A stretch of DNA of 64,000 nucleotides from Salinivirgaceae bacterium (GTDB taxonomy: Bacteria; Bacteroidota; Bacteroidia; Bacteroidales; SZUA-534): contig JAFVGW010000007.1 of assembly GCA_017474765.1 (NCBI GenBank), positions 1 through 64,000 on the forward strand, written 5' to 3'. This document shows, piece after piece, positions 17,262 to 25,579 of this stretch (within the stretch, counting starts at the first letter, position 1; each line of letters begins with the position of its first letter). Under the pieces are notes generated by a model. It searched no databases, was not told where the DNA came from, and worked only from the letters and a program-made list of their open reading frames with translations. Position numbers and translations under genes: made by a program.

Positions 17262-17825
17262 ATGAAAAGTTTTAAATCGAACGCGTGGCTGCTGCCACAA
17301 CCCGTGCTGATTATCGGCACTTATGACAAAAACGGCAAACCGAACGCAATGAACGCCGCTTGGGGCGGACAATGGGACGCACACGAAATCGCCATTTCGC
17401 TCGGCTCGCACCAAACCACTGACAATCTGGACGTTAATCCCGAGTTTACCGTCACTTTCGCCACCGCGGCCACAATGGTTGCCGCCGACTATGTGGGCAT
17501 TGTGAGCGGCCGCAACACACCCGACAAAATGGCCAAAACGGGCTGGACTATCGCGAAAGCGCCCAACGTGAACGCACCTGTGTTTGGCGAGTTCCCAATG
17601 ACGCTTGAGTGCCGCGTGAAGCAGACGATTGGCAAAGACGCAAGCGGCTTCAACCTTGTGGCCGAAATTGTCAACATTCTGTGCGACGAGAAGTACCTGG
17701 CCGCCGACGGCAAACCCGACGTCGAGAAAATGGGCATTATCACCTTCGACCCTGTGCACCACACATATATCGAACTCGGAAAGACTGTCGGCAACGCCTT
17801 CGCCGACGGCCAAAAACTGAAATAA
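17262..17825 (+). CDS. Flavin reductase-like FMN-binding protein
   Basis: A 187-residue protein of the flavin reductase-like split-barrel family. Residues about 12-35 contain L-P-Q-P-V-L-I-I-G-T-Y and N-A-M-N-A-A-W-G-G, typical of the FMN-binding core. H-Q-T-T and the T-V-T-F-A-T-A strand follow. It is expected to reduce or bind FMN, but the partner is unknown. ATG 17262 is chosen because CTACGGAA precedes it; a TTG at 17241 would add seven residues without a clear site. It lies 74 bp after the repressor and before a strong terminator, so it is probably the third gene of the peroxide-response operon. Confidence 0.85.
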   Translation: MKSFKSNAWLLPQPVLIIGTYDKNGKPNAMNAAWGGQWDAHEIAISLGSHQTTDNLDVNPEFTVTFATAATMVAADYVGIVSGRNTPDKMAKTGWTIAKAPNVNAPVFGEFPMTLECRVKQTIGKDASGFNLVAEIVNILCDEKYLAADGKPDVEKMGIITFDPVHHTYIELGKTVGNAFADGQKLK

Positions 17826-17853
17826 GCGCACCGAACAGTCGGCTCTACTTTAT

Positions 17854-17885
17854 AATCCGTCCCTGCACAAGGGGCGGATTTTTTG
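17854..17885 (+). terminator. Terminator of the peroxidase/OhrR/flavin reductase operon
   Basis: AATCCGTCCC pairs with GGGGCGGATT around a 7-base loop (one G-U pair), and a T run follows. It starts 28 bases after the flavin reductase stop. Confidence 0.85.
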
Positions 17886-17936
17886 TTGCAACAGCCGCTC
17901 AATTGGCCCGCTACCTGACGTTTTACTTTTGATATT

Positions 17937-18127
17937 GGACAAAACATATAGTCAACTATATATTTTGTCCGATTAGTAGTTATTTTATTTATTTACTGCA
18001 ATATATAGAGCGTAATTTGTGCTAAACAAAGCAATTTTACCTACTATTTTTGCAAAATAGTTTGTAAAATCAAACAAAAAGCACCATATTTGTGGACAAA
18101 TATGATAGTGAACTATATATTTTATCC
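17937..18127. promoter_or_regulatory. Two 34-bp palindromes upstream of the DUF4143 ATPase gene
   Basis: GGACAAAACATATAGT (17937-17952) faces ACTATATATTTTGTCC (17955-17970) with a 2-base centre and one mismatch. GGACAAATATGATAGT (18094-18109) faces ACTATATATTTTATCC (18112-18127), again with a 2-base centre. The copies are 157 bp apart in the same phase, and the second ends 17 bases before the ATG. A TATTTTTG -7 element lies between them (about 18046). This looks like a pair of operators for a dimeric or higher-order DNA-binding protein. Tips of a small non-autonomous element are the alternative. Confidence 0.75.
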
Positions 18128-18144
18128 AAACAAGTTATAACATT

Positions 18145-19314
18145 ATGTATTTAAGGAACTTACAGACCGAACTTTTGAAACTGGCGGAAAAATGGTGCGT
18201 CATTTCGGTGACGGGTCCGCGTCAGTCTGGGAAAACCACATTGTGCAAAACGGCGTTTCCTACGTATAAGTATGTGAATCTGGAAGATATACCAACGCGG
18301 CTTGAAATACAAAAGGACCCGTCGGCATTTTTGCGAGCATTCCCCAACGGCCTGATTATTGACGAAGCACAACTGATTCCACAGTTGTTTTCGTATGTGC
18401 AAGTATTTGTGGACGAAGACCAAAGCCGACGGATTGTGCTCTCGGGCAGCAACGACTTTCTGCTAATGAAAAGTATCACGCAGTCGCTGGCTGGCCGCGT
18501 GGCGGTTATGCGCCTGCTGCCGCTGGCCTTGAGCGAACTGGGCGACACATCAAAAATATCGACCAACGAACTGATTTACAAAGGATTCTTTCCTGCTATC
18601 TGGGGCAATGGCCGCGAAGTTGGCTATGTGCTTGAAAGTTATTTGAGCACATACGTTGAACGCGACCTGCGGCAGATTGTCAACATCAAAGACCTTGAGT
18701 TGTTCCGCAAATACATCACGCTTTGCGCTGTGAGAATTGGCTCGGAATTTAACGCCACGGCACTGTCGAACGAATTGGGTATCAGCGTTATAACTGCAAA
18801 GGAATGGTTCCGCATCTTGCAAACATCGTACGTCTGCTACGAACTGCAGCCTTTTTTCCGCAACATCGGAAAGCGGCTTGTGAAAACACCCAAAATCTAC
18901 TTCTACGACGTGGGATTAGCCTGCTATCTGCTTGGCATTCAGTCGCCAGAGCAAGTTGCAACGCACCCTTTGCGCGGCAATCTGTTCGAGAATCTGGTGG
19001 TGACGGAAATGCTCAAAACCCGTTACAACAAAGGCAAACGCAGCAATCTTTATTTTTATCGAGATAAGGGGCAGCACGAAGTTGACGTTTTGCAGGAATA
19101 TGGCAACGAACTGCGGGCTTATGAGATTAAATCGGCTACGGCAATAAACTCTGATTTCTTTAGTAACCTAAAGTATATCAAACCTTTGTTGGGTGACGCT
19201 CTGCTGTCGACGCAAGTGCTCTACGACGGCAACAGCGACTGGGACCAACCCGAAAATGGCTACATCAATTTCCGCCATTGGCAGGAAAACAATCCTTGGG
19301 AAAAGGGGGAATGA
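18145..19314 (+). CDS. AAA_14/DUF4143 ATP-binding protein
   Basis: A 389-residue P-loop ATPase. The Walker A motif G-P-R-Q-S-G-K-T-T is at 24-32, Walker B-like L-I-I-D-E-A-Q at 70-76, and a sensor-type V-L-S-G-S-N-D-F near 107-114. Residues about 200-370 are a DUF4143 domain, with the Y-F-Y-D-V-G-L-A-C-Y strand, G-N-L-F-E-N-L-V-V and F-Y-R-D-K-G-Q-H-E-V-D-V typical of its nuclease-like fold. These proteins are numerous in Bacteroidota and other anaerobes; no function is agreed. The gene is single, behind two large palindromes, and converges on the radical SAM pair. Confidence 0.9.
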   Translation: MYLRNLQTELLKLAEKWCVISVTGPRQSGKTTLCKTAFPTYKYVNLEDIPTRLEIQKDPSAFLRAFPNGLIIDEAQLIPQLFSYVQVFVDEDQSRRIVLSGSNDFLLMKSITQSLAGRVAVMRLLPLALSELGDTSKISTNELIYKGFFPAIWGNGREVGYVLESYLSTYVERDLRQIVNIKDLELFRKYITLCAVRIGSEFNATALSNELGISVITAKEWFRILQTSYVCYELQPFFRNIGKRLVKTPKIYFYDVGLACYLLGIQSPEQVATHPLRGNLFENLVVTEMLKTRYNKGKRSNLYFYRDKGQHEVDVLQEYGNELRAYEIKSATAINSDFFSNLKYIKPLLGDALLSTQVLYDGNSDWDQPENGYINFRHWQENNPWEKGE

Positions 19315-19340
19315 AGTAGAGAAAGTGAGAAAAATTGCTT

Positions 19341-20099
19341 TTATAAATTCTTCAAGCACGAGTTTTCTTGCCATCTAACCTTGTTCAATGCCATTTGTAA
19401 ACCATTGAAATCCAATGTCTCCAATGGTATTTTCCCTTTTGCGAAACTGCACGAATTGACTTTTTTATTCCAAGATACAGAACAAAAGTTCAGCGGACGG
19501 TTGCATTTCAACAGACACGACGGACTTTGAAATGGTTTTCCACCTGCCACAGCCGACAATTCTTTTGCCGTTGGTGTGTTTGAAAAACGTTGCGGAACAA
19601 GAATAATTTGCTCTGACGCAAGATATTTGAGTAATCGTTGATATGTGATTTCTACGTTGGCAATATTGTTCTTCCCGACCAAGAGATTCACGCCTGGCTT
19701 AATTCCTATTCCCGCAATTCTTTTGGTTAAATATTCGACACGTTCAACTTCCGACTGATTTTCAGGCTGGTGTATGGTTATGTGAATCTTGTCTGGTTTG
19801 TGTTTGGTGAGATTATTCCACACACCAACTTCTTCCAATGGCAATCCGTTTGAAGTAACCGACAGATAACACTGCGGATAAAGCGCTTCAATTACATCAA
19901 AAACACCCTCATATTCAAATGGTTCGCCACCGCCAAGCGAAATTGCCTTCACCCCACCGCTCTTTATGCAGTCAGTTGCAAAATCGATAACTTCTTGCGG
20001 TTTCCAAAATGTGTTGCCGTTGCGTGAACTATGATTATAGCAAAAAGAGCATTGCTTACTGCAATAATTCGATAGGTCGATAGACAGAAGTTCAATCAT
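19341..20099 (-). CDS. Compact radical SAM enzyme with extra C-terminal cysteines
   Basis: A 252-residue radical SAM protein. C13-x3-C17-x2-C20 holds the catalytic [4Fe-4S] cluster, and G-G-G-E-P (56-60) contacts SAM. The tail carries five more cysteines (195, 199, 206, 217, 248), arranged like an auxiliary cluster of the SPASM/twitch kind but not matching it exactly. It starts 6 bases after the stop of the gene at 20106-21557, so the two are translationally coupled and should work together. Enzymes of this build often modify a peptide or protein. The partner, which ends in C-C-E-C-E-S, is a possible substrate. The specific family is not recognised. Confidence 0.85.
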   Translation of the reverse strand: MIELLSIDLSNYCSKQCSFCYNHSSRNGNTFWKPQEVIDFATDCIKSGGVKAISLGGGEPFEYEGVFDVIEALYPQCYLSVTSNGLPLEEVGVWNNLTKHKPDKIHITIHQPENQSEVERVEYLTKRIAGIGIKPGVNLLVGKNNIANVEITYQRLLKYLASEQIILVPQRFSNTPTAKELSAVAGGKPFQSPSCLLKCNRPLNFCSVSWNKKVNSCSFAKGKIPLETLDFNGLQMALNKVRWQENSCLKNL

Positions 20100-20105
20100 A
20101 CTAAA

Positions 20106-21557
20106 TTATGACTCGCACTCGCAACATTTTCCTGCCTTTTTTAATTTTTCCATTTCTTTAACAGAAATGATATAAGGAATCACATTTCCTCGATATGGTT
20201 GTTGTGCCAAACGTTCTATTTCCGCACGGTTTTCTTCCAACTTCGACATCATAAACAATGGAAATGCCTGTTCGCCAATTATTATCTGATTTTTCACAAT
20301 CTGAAAAACAGATTTAAGTATGCTTTTCTCTTTGTCTTCCAAAATAATAACGTATGGGTTGAACCGCATAACAGCGTCTTCAAGCCATTTGTAATTCTTT
20401 TGAAACAATTCTTTCAGAATGCCGCTATTAATATGTTTTTTAATATCACTTTCAGATACATAGCCTTCATATTTACTATTTGACAAAACGTGAGGTCCGA
20501 TAGGTATTTTTATCGGAATACGAGGCATTATTGGCAACCAAATTCCATATCGAGCAATTGTGTCTGTAAATGACATAGGATATACGTGATTATCAAATAT
20601 ATTTTTTATAAAAAGAATTGTAGGTTTGTTGGTATAATAATGAATTTGACTTGAATAGCAATGCCTTGTACAATCATCACATTCGTATATGGTTCTTTGA
20701 GAACAATAGTTGATAAAACATCGCTCTTTAATAATCCTAGTATTTATGTAAGCATTTGTTCCATTAGACAAAGGAAGAAGTGAGTATTCACAACCATCAA
20801 CAATTATAGGATTTTCGCTTGCGAAACTCGGATACCATTCCGCGATTTGAAAAGTACCATTTTCACTGAATTTGACAGGAACTTTCAAAGCAGTTCTTTG
20901 TAAATCAGGTGGTAATTGGTTGATTTTAACTGGATTTTGTGGAACATTCATACATTTCGGAAGAGCCTCTGCCCAATAAGGTTGGTGAAATATGAAATAT
21001 GGTGCAGACGAGAATTTTTTAGTGTGAATAATAGCACCATTATTCCAATCATCATCCAAATCGAAATCCTTTTCCTTATAAACATTAATAATTATTTTAT
21101 TATCAATCATACGTTTAAGAACAGAATGCACATATGGTTTACCATTATTTTTCGTACATTCGAAGGCATCAATTGAATACACTCCTCTTCTTTTTGAAAT
21201 ACAAAATTCTATCTCAAAATTTTTGTCTTCAGCCAGTTTTAGGAACTCATTTTCCTTATTTATGTCAATCTGAATAATTGTATTAAATCCCCAATAATCC
21301 TCATCTTCTGGACTATGTGGTTTTTCCATCAAATCATCAATTTGGTCATCAGTTAAAGTAATTTGCCAAAAAATTTTGTTTTTGTAGTCAGCATCATAAC
21401 CATATACTAAATCTTCAACGGATATTTCTGGGTTCGCTAATCGAGGCACTGGCCCATTTTCATTGAAATCCATAATTCCAACATTTCCGTCTTCGTCAAC
21501 CATATACCACGCAGTTGACATTGAATGTGTCGCAGGATATTCTTTGTCTAACTTCAT
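20106..21557 (-). CDS. Unrecognised protein with a cysteine cluster, partner of the radical SAM gene
   Basis: A 483-residue protein of no family I recognise. There is no signal peptide and no clear membrane segment. The N-terminal 110 residues are acidic, with D-E-D-G-N-V-G-I-M-D-F near 21-31, which looks like a beta-hairpin. A cysteine cluster lies at C280, C285, C293, C296 and C300 (C-x4-C-x7-C-x2-C-x3-C), suitable for zinc or an iron-sulphur cluster. The C-terminus carries C478, C479 and C481. It is visibly more AT-rich than the flanking core genes, which suggests transfer. It precedes the radical SAM gene by 6 bases in one operon. It may be a substrate, a scaffold or an effector; the sequence does not decide. 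Confidence 0.75.
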   Translation of the reverse strand: MKLDKEYPATHSMSTAWYMVDEDGNVGIMDFNENGPVPRLANPEISVEDLVYGYDADYKNKIFWQITLTDDQIDDLMEKPHSPEDEDYWGFNTIIQIDINKENEFLKLAEDKNFEIEFCISKRRGVYSIDAFECTKNNGKPYVHSVLKRMIDNKIIINVYKEKDFDLDDDWNNGAIIHTKKFSSAPYFIFHQPYWAEALPKCMNVPQNPVKINQLPPDLQRTALKVPVKFSENGTFQIAEWYPSFASENPIIVDGCEYSLLPLSNGTNAYINTRIIKERCFINYCSQRTIYECDDCTRHCYSSQIHYYTNKPTILFIKNIFDNHVYPMSFTDTIARYGIWLPIMPRIPIKIPIGPHVLSNSKYEGYVSESDIKKHINSGILKELFQKNYKWLEDAVMRFNPYVIILEDKEKSILKSVFQIVKNQIIIGEQAFPLFMMSKLEENRAEIERLAQQPYRGNVIPYIISVKEMEKLKKAGKCCECES

Positions 21558-21642
21558 CGCTTATAAATTAAAAATCAAGTGTTTCACAAATCACACGAAG
21601 CATCTTTGTAAAGATATATTTTTCTTTATTAGGTTGTAATGG

Positions 21643-22119
21643 CTACTTTCCCCACATCTTAAACGGCCGTTGCAACAGATACGAATTGTAATACCGCTTG
21701 TCGCCCGTTACTTCCTGGCCAATCCAATCGGGAAGTTGCACGGGGCGGTCGGGGCGGTCGATTTCAACTTCGGCCATTGTAAGTCCTTCGTTTTCACCGC
21801 CGAACACGTCAACTTCAAATGTCAGGCCGCCGAACGGGACAATGTAGCGCGTTTTTTCGATTGCGCCTGGCAGACAGAGTTTTAGCAGCATTTCGGCTTC
21901 ATTCGCAGCAATTTCCTTTTCCCACTCAAAACGACTCAGACCGTCGGCGGTGCTGGCGCCTTTAATGGTCAGATAGCCTTTGTCGCCCTTAATTCGCACA
22001 CGCACAGTGCGTTGCGGGTCCGCAGCCAAGTAGCCCTGACAGATTTTGTATTCAGCCGTTGCAAGGTGACGAAACTCGCCTTTAACCAAAAACTTACGTT
22101 CTATTTCGGTGTATTCCAT
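21643..22119 (-). CDS. CYTH-domain protein (triphosphatase-like)
   Basis: A 158-residue protein spanning one CYTH domain. It begins with the hallmark E-I-E-R-K-F-L-V (residues 5-12). It has the paired basic strand V-R-V-R-I-K-G-D-K-G-Y-L-T-I-K-G, F-E-W-E-K-E-I, and the late acidic E-V-E-I-D strand of the triphosphate tunnel. Members are inorganic triphosphatases, thiamine triphosphatases or class IV cyclases. The short, single-domain form in Bacteroidota is most often taken as a triphosphatase, but the activity is not proven. It is separated by repeats from the glycosyltransferases downstream. Confidence 0.9.
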   Translation of the reverse strand: MEYTEIERKFLVKGEFRHLATAEYKICQGYLAADPQRTVRVRIKGDKGYLTIKGASTADGLSRFEWEKEIAANEAEMLLKLCLPGAIEKTRYIVPFGGLTFEVDVFGGENEGLTMAEVEIDRPDRPVQLPDWIGQEVTGDKRYYNSYLLQRPFKMWGK

Positions 22120-22135
22120 AGTTTAATGTTTAATT

Positions 22136-22224
22136 GGTGAATCGGTGAATTGGTTAATCGGTGAATCGTAATTCATAATTCGTAATTAACTAGTGCCTAA
22201 TTCCTAATCCTAATTCCTAGTGCC
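22136..22224. repeat. Composite intergenic repeat ending inside the glycosyltransferase gene
   Basis: GGTGAATC/GGTTAATC units (22136-22168) are followed by one and a half copies of CGTAATTCATAATT (22167-22187) and by CCTAATTCC/CCTAGTGCC units (22195-22224). The last units supply the stop codon and the last residues (G-T-R-N) of the gene ending at 22210. The same composite occurs at 1-160. Confidence 0.8.
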
Positions 22225-23310
22225 TTTCAACTTTCCCGCCAACAATATGGCATTCAGCAAATTACCCTGCTGTGAACGGACCGAATAGCGCTCGTCAATA
22301 GTTTTGCGGGCCGCTTTGCCTAATTGCTGCCGAAGTTCCACAGATTCAATCAGTTGCGACAAGCAATCTATCCATTCGTTGTCGGTGGAAGCCAAAAAAC
22401 CGTTCGCGCCGTGCTCAATAATATCGGTGTTCACGCCCACGGGCGACATTACCGTGGCAATGCCCAACGCCATATACTGAATGCCCTTGAAGCCGCATTT
22501 TCCACACGACCAGCGGTCATCGGGCAGCGGCATAATGCCAATATCAACCTTGTTAAGTTCTTCTACTTCAGTGTCTTTGTGCCATTTGGCGCTTTTCAGC
22601 CCAAGTTCGGGCACTTCATAGTCGACATCCACTATCACCTTGAAATTCACACGGTTGCCATATTTCTGTTTTATGGCCGTCAGGGCGGGAATGGCGTTCT
22701 GAAAGTGCTTCAGCGTGGTGGTGCTGCCAATCCAACCAATCGTAACTGGTTCAGAATCAACTGCCCCACGATATTTGTACGCATTGGTGTCAATGGCGGT
22801 CGGCACAATCTCCACATTCTGATTCGACTGACGTGCGTAATCTGCTAAAAATGAATTACCTACGGTCACCACATTGGCCAGGCGGGCAATTTTGGCGGTC
22901 TTCGCCGAACTCTTGAGCCAACTCAAGTTCTTGTTCGATTCCGACGTGTCGTTCAACCAGATAGCATCGTCGAAATCAAAAATCATTGCGGCACGGCTCA
23001 TCGAGAGCAGTTTCTCAAAGATTGCCCACCCCCAGAAATGCGCTTCGCGATAGACAATCACATAATCGTAACGCCACGCGCGCAAAACATCGAACAGCCT
23101 TATAATCACGCATTTTAACGCAATCCAGCATTTCAGCAGATAGTTGCCGCGCTGGTAGAAATGGCGGTCGTCCCAGGCGTTGAGCAGAAACGAGTATGTA
23201 ATTGTAAATCCTTCAGACTCAAGAAAATCAGTGTACTGCTCGAATCGGAATCTCTGTCCTGGCGAGCGTCCAGGGCGGTGTGGGGCGATATATAGAAGTT
23301 TTGACGGCAT
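22210..23310 (-). CDS. Glycosyltransferase, GT-B fold
   Basis: A 366-residue cytoplasmic glycosyltransferase. It has an N-terminal R-P-G-R-S-P-G-Q-R-F acceptor-side segment, a central I-F-D-F-D-D-A-I-W, and a C-terminal nucleotide-sugar domain with I-G-W-I-G-S-T-T-T and K-C-G-F-K-G-I-Q-Y-M-A-L-G-I, where the usual E-x7-E is replaced by a G-F/K-G variant seen in this subgroup. The likely role is in surface glycan synthesis. Its start lies inside the 3' end of the upstream glycosyltransferase gene (83-bp overlap). Its C-terminus is formed from intergenic repeat sequence, so the natural end may once have been different. Confidence 0.88.
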   Translation of the reverse strand: MPSKLLYIAPHRPGRSPGQRFRFEQYTDFLESEGFTITYSFLLNAWDDRHFYQRGNYLLKCWIALKCVIIRLFDVLRAWRYDYVIVYREAHFWGWAIFEKLLSMSRAAMIFDFDDAIWLNDTSESNKNLSWLKSSAKTAKIARLANVVTVGNSFLADYARQSNQNVEIVPTAIDTNAYKYRGAVDSEPVTIGWIGSTTTLKHFQNAIPALTAIKQKYGNRVNFKVIVDVDYEVPELGLKSAKWHKDTEVEELNKVDIGIMPLPDDRWSCGKCGFKGIQYMALGIATVMSPVGVNTDIIEHGANGFLASTDNEWIDCLSQLIESVELRQQLGKAARKTIDERYSVRSQQGNLLNAILLAGKLKGTRN

Positions 23311-24568
23311 TTATTTTTGGGTGTTGGGTGTTAGGTGTTAGGGTTATTCTCTCATACACAATATTATACGCCGCCACGCCATTTTCAAGCGAGAACATCT
23401 CGCAAGCCATCTGTCGCGATTGGCTGCGGCCATCGGGCGGCAATTTTAGCATTTTTTCAATTGCTGCGGCATAGTCGGCGCTATTCCAGCCGTCAATCAG
23501 CACGCCCTGCGGGTTGCGGCTCATAATCTCATCGACATCGCCCACGCCGCGATTGGTCAGGCACGGAATGCCAAGCGCCATCAACTCGGCAAGTTTGGTT
23601 GGCGACGACGCCTTTTTCGACCAAACGGGCTTTATGAAGAACAGCGACGCGTTGGACAGCATTGCCAGCGACGGTACTTCGCTGCGCTTGGCGGGTTGCA
23701 CAACAATGCGGTCGGTGCTGATTCCGTGCCGCTCGGCTTCGTCGAGTATCATTTTTTTGCTGTCGCGAGTGATAAACAAGAATTGTGTATTTGGCTTATA
23801 CTTAAGCAGTTCGCTAAATAAATCCATCATCTCGGGCAGCATATACCAAGTGCCAACCGAGCCCAGATACGAAAGCACGAATGTGTCGGGACTGATATTT
23901 AATTTTTTGCGCCAATTATCAATATCCGCCTGATTCACAGTGTTATAATCAAAATGTTTGACATCGGCGCAGCAGGGAATAACCGTTATTTTGTCGGCCG
24001 TTACATTGGGCAAATTCCATTGCAGGATCTCGCTTTTGGCGGCGTTGGTCAGGCTCACAATATCATCCGATTCGGTCATAAACACCTTTTCCTTACGCTT
24101 GAAAAAGTTATATACAAGCCTGTAAATCAGTTTTTTGGTGTTCCAGATATTGCCATCAACGCGCTCATCGGCATAGAAGCCGCGCATATCGAACACAAAG
24201 CGGCACCCGAACTTCTCTTTCAACGTAAGTCCCACAAAAGCAGCAATATAACTACGGCAATGCACAATGTCGAAGCCACCGCGCCGCTGCAGCGACAGTG
24301 CCAAACGCTTGATTTTCAGAATGTCTTTCAGCGTTGACACGATTGGCGGACGTTTGGTATAAACCGTTGGTTGCCAATCGATTCCTGCTTCTGCCACAAT
24401 CTTTTCGACAGTGGCGCGGCCAGCAGCAAAAACTTCGGGCTTTTCAGCGCTTATGAGCGTGATTTGGTGTCCGCGCTGCGCCAGTCCGCACAGGTACGGC
24501 AGCACCTGCGACTGCCCCAAAGCGTCGGTCATTCCGTCGTACGATATGTATAAAACCTTGCTGCTCAT
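23228..24568 (-). CDS. Glycosyltransferase, GT4-type
   Basis: A 446-residue GT-B glycosyltransferase. The N-terminus has the glycine-rich D-A-L-G-Q-S-Q-V-L-P-Y-L segment. The C-terminal domain has L-S-Y-L-G-S-V-G-T-W-Y and, near 340-350, S-P-T-K-L-A-E-L-M-A-L-G-I-P for nucleotide-sugar binding. The last 40 residues (from about T-P-N-T-Q-H-P) are encoded by a TGTTGGGTGTTAGGTGTTAGGG-like repeat tract and by the start of the next gene, and are not family-like. The true end was probably near residue 405. Its ATG overlaps the miaA stop (ATGA), so all three genes are coupled. Confidence 0.88.
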   Translation of the reverse strand: MSSKVLYISYDGMTDALGQSQVLPYLCGLAQRGHQITLISAEKPEVFAAGRATVEKIVAEAGIDWQPTVYTKRPPIVSTLKDILKIKRLALSLQRRGGFDIVHCRSYIAAFVGLTLKEKFGCRFVFDMRGFYADERVDGNIWNTKKLIYRLVYNFFKRKEKVFMTESDDIVSLTNAAKSEILQWNLPNVTADKITVIPCCADVKHFDYNTVNQADIDNWRKKLNISPDTFVLSYLGSVGTWYMLPEMMDLFSELLKYKPNTQFLFITRDSKKMILDEAERHGISTDRIVVQPAKRSEVPSLAMLSNASLFFIKPVWSKKASSPTKLAELMALGIPCLTNRGVGDVDEIMSRNPQGVLIDGWNSADYAAAIEKMLKLPPDGRSQSRQMACEMFSLENGVAAYNIVYERITLTPNTQHPKINAVKTSIYRPTPPWTLARTEIPIRAVH

Positions 24569-25464
24569 TGGTTTAGTACGAAATCAAATATTGCCTTTTC
24601 GTCGGCACGGTCGAACCAGTGCATTTGCGGATAACGGTTGAACCACGTCATCTGTTTTTTTGCGTAACGCCGTGAGTTTCTTTTGATTAGGCGCACGGCT
24701 TCGTCAAAGTCATACTCGCCGTCGAAGTAGCCGAAAAACTCTTTGTAGCCGACCGTGTTGAGTGAGTTCAACTGCTTGTATTGGTGCAGATTACGAGCTT
24801 CGGCTTCCAAACCTGCGGCAAGCATCGCATCAACGCGGCTGTCGATACGGTCGTAGAGTTTTTGACGGTCCATTGTCAGGCCAACCATCACAATGTCGAA
24901 AGGCCGCTGCTTGCTTTGTCCCGTCCGCAGCGACGAGTATGTCTTGCCCGTCTGCGCAATCACTTCAAGAGCCTTCAGCACACGTTTAGGGTTCACAATG
25001 TCGGCTGTGTTGTAATAGTCGGGGTCGAGTTGGGCCAGTTCGGCGCGCAAAGCGTCAATACCTTCATTTTTAAGACGTTGCATCATCTGCTCGCGAATTT
25101 CGGGCGACGCTGTCGGTAAATCGTCAATGCCCTGCACAACAGCATCAATATACATTCCCGAGCCGCCAACCATCAGCACCTTGTCGTGCGTAGCGAACAG
25201 AGTGTCGAGCAAATCGAGCGCCTGCAGTTCGAACCGTCCTGCGCTGTAATAGTCTGTTATCGAGAGATTTCCAATGAAATAATGCTTCACTCTGGCCAAC
25301 TGCTCTGCCGACGGTGGCGCAGCGCCAATCTGCAATTCGCGATACATCTGCCGCGAGTCGCACGACACGATTTCGGTGCCCAACTTCAGAGCCAGTTCAA
25401 TGCTCAAGTCGGTCTTGCCAATGCCCGTGGGGCCCGTCAGTATTATCAGTTTTTTTTGTTGCAT
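24565..25464 (-). CDS. miaA: tRNA dimethylallyltransferase
   Basis: A 299-residue enzyme that transfers a dimethylallyl group to A37 of tRNAs reading UNN codons. The P-loop G-P-T-G-I-G-K-T is at 10-17. D-S-R-Q-M-Y-R-E-L follows, then the family signatures V-G-G-S-G-M-Y-I and V-N-P-K-R-V-L-K-A-L-E, and the C-terminal T-V-G-Y-K-E and K-K-Q-M-T-W-F stretches. ATG 25464 is chosen because it places the P-loop at the usual distance; the open frame upstream is not family-like. It is the first gene of a coupled run with two glycosyltransferases. Confidence 0.96.
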   Translation of the reverse strand: MQQKKLIILTGPTGIGKTDLSIELALKLGTEIVSCDSRQMYRELQIGAAPPSAEQLARVKHYFIGNLSITDYYSAGRFELQALDLLDTLFATHDKVLMVGGSGMYIDAVVQGIDDLPTASPEIREQMMQRLKNEGIDALRAELAQLDPDYYNTADIVNPKRVLKALEVIAQTGKTYSSLRTGQSKQRPFDIVMVGLTMDRQKLYDRIDSRVDAMLAAGLEAEARNLHQYKQLNSLNTVGYKEFFGYFDGEYDFDEAVRLIKRNSRRYAKKQMTWFNRYPQMHWFDRADEKAIFDFVLNQ

Positions 25465-25524
25465 TCTACTGGTTGTTAGTCTGTAAAGACTGATAAATTT
25501 TATTGTTGGCAGTGACATTTATTT

Positions 25525-25557
25525 AAAAAAAGACCAATGCCGAGCCGACATTGGTCT
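25525..25557 (-). terminator. Terminator of the HAMP-GAF-PAS sensor gene
   Basis: AGACCAATG and CATTGGTCT (25531-25557) form a 9-bp stem. On the minus strand a T run (plus-strand A at 25525-25531) follows. It separates the sensor from miaA. Confidence 0.85.
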
Positions 25558-25579
25558 GTTAAAATACTATTGTGTTATT

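Noticed and set aside
18145..21557. Toxin-antitoxin module
   Set aside because: The ATPase and the radical SAM pair are convergent, large, and lack the size and layout of known toxin-antitoxin pairs.
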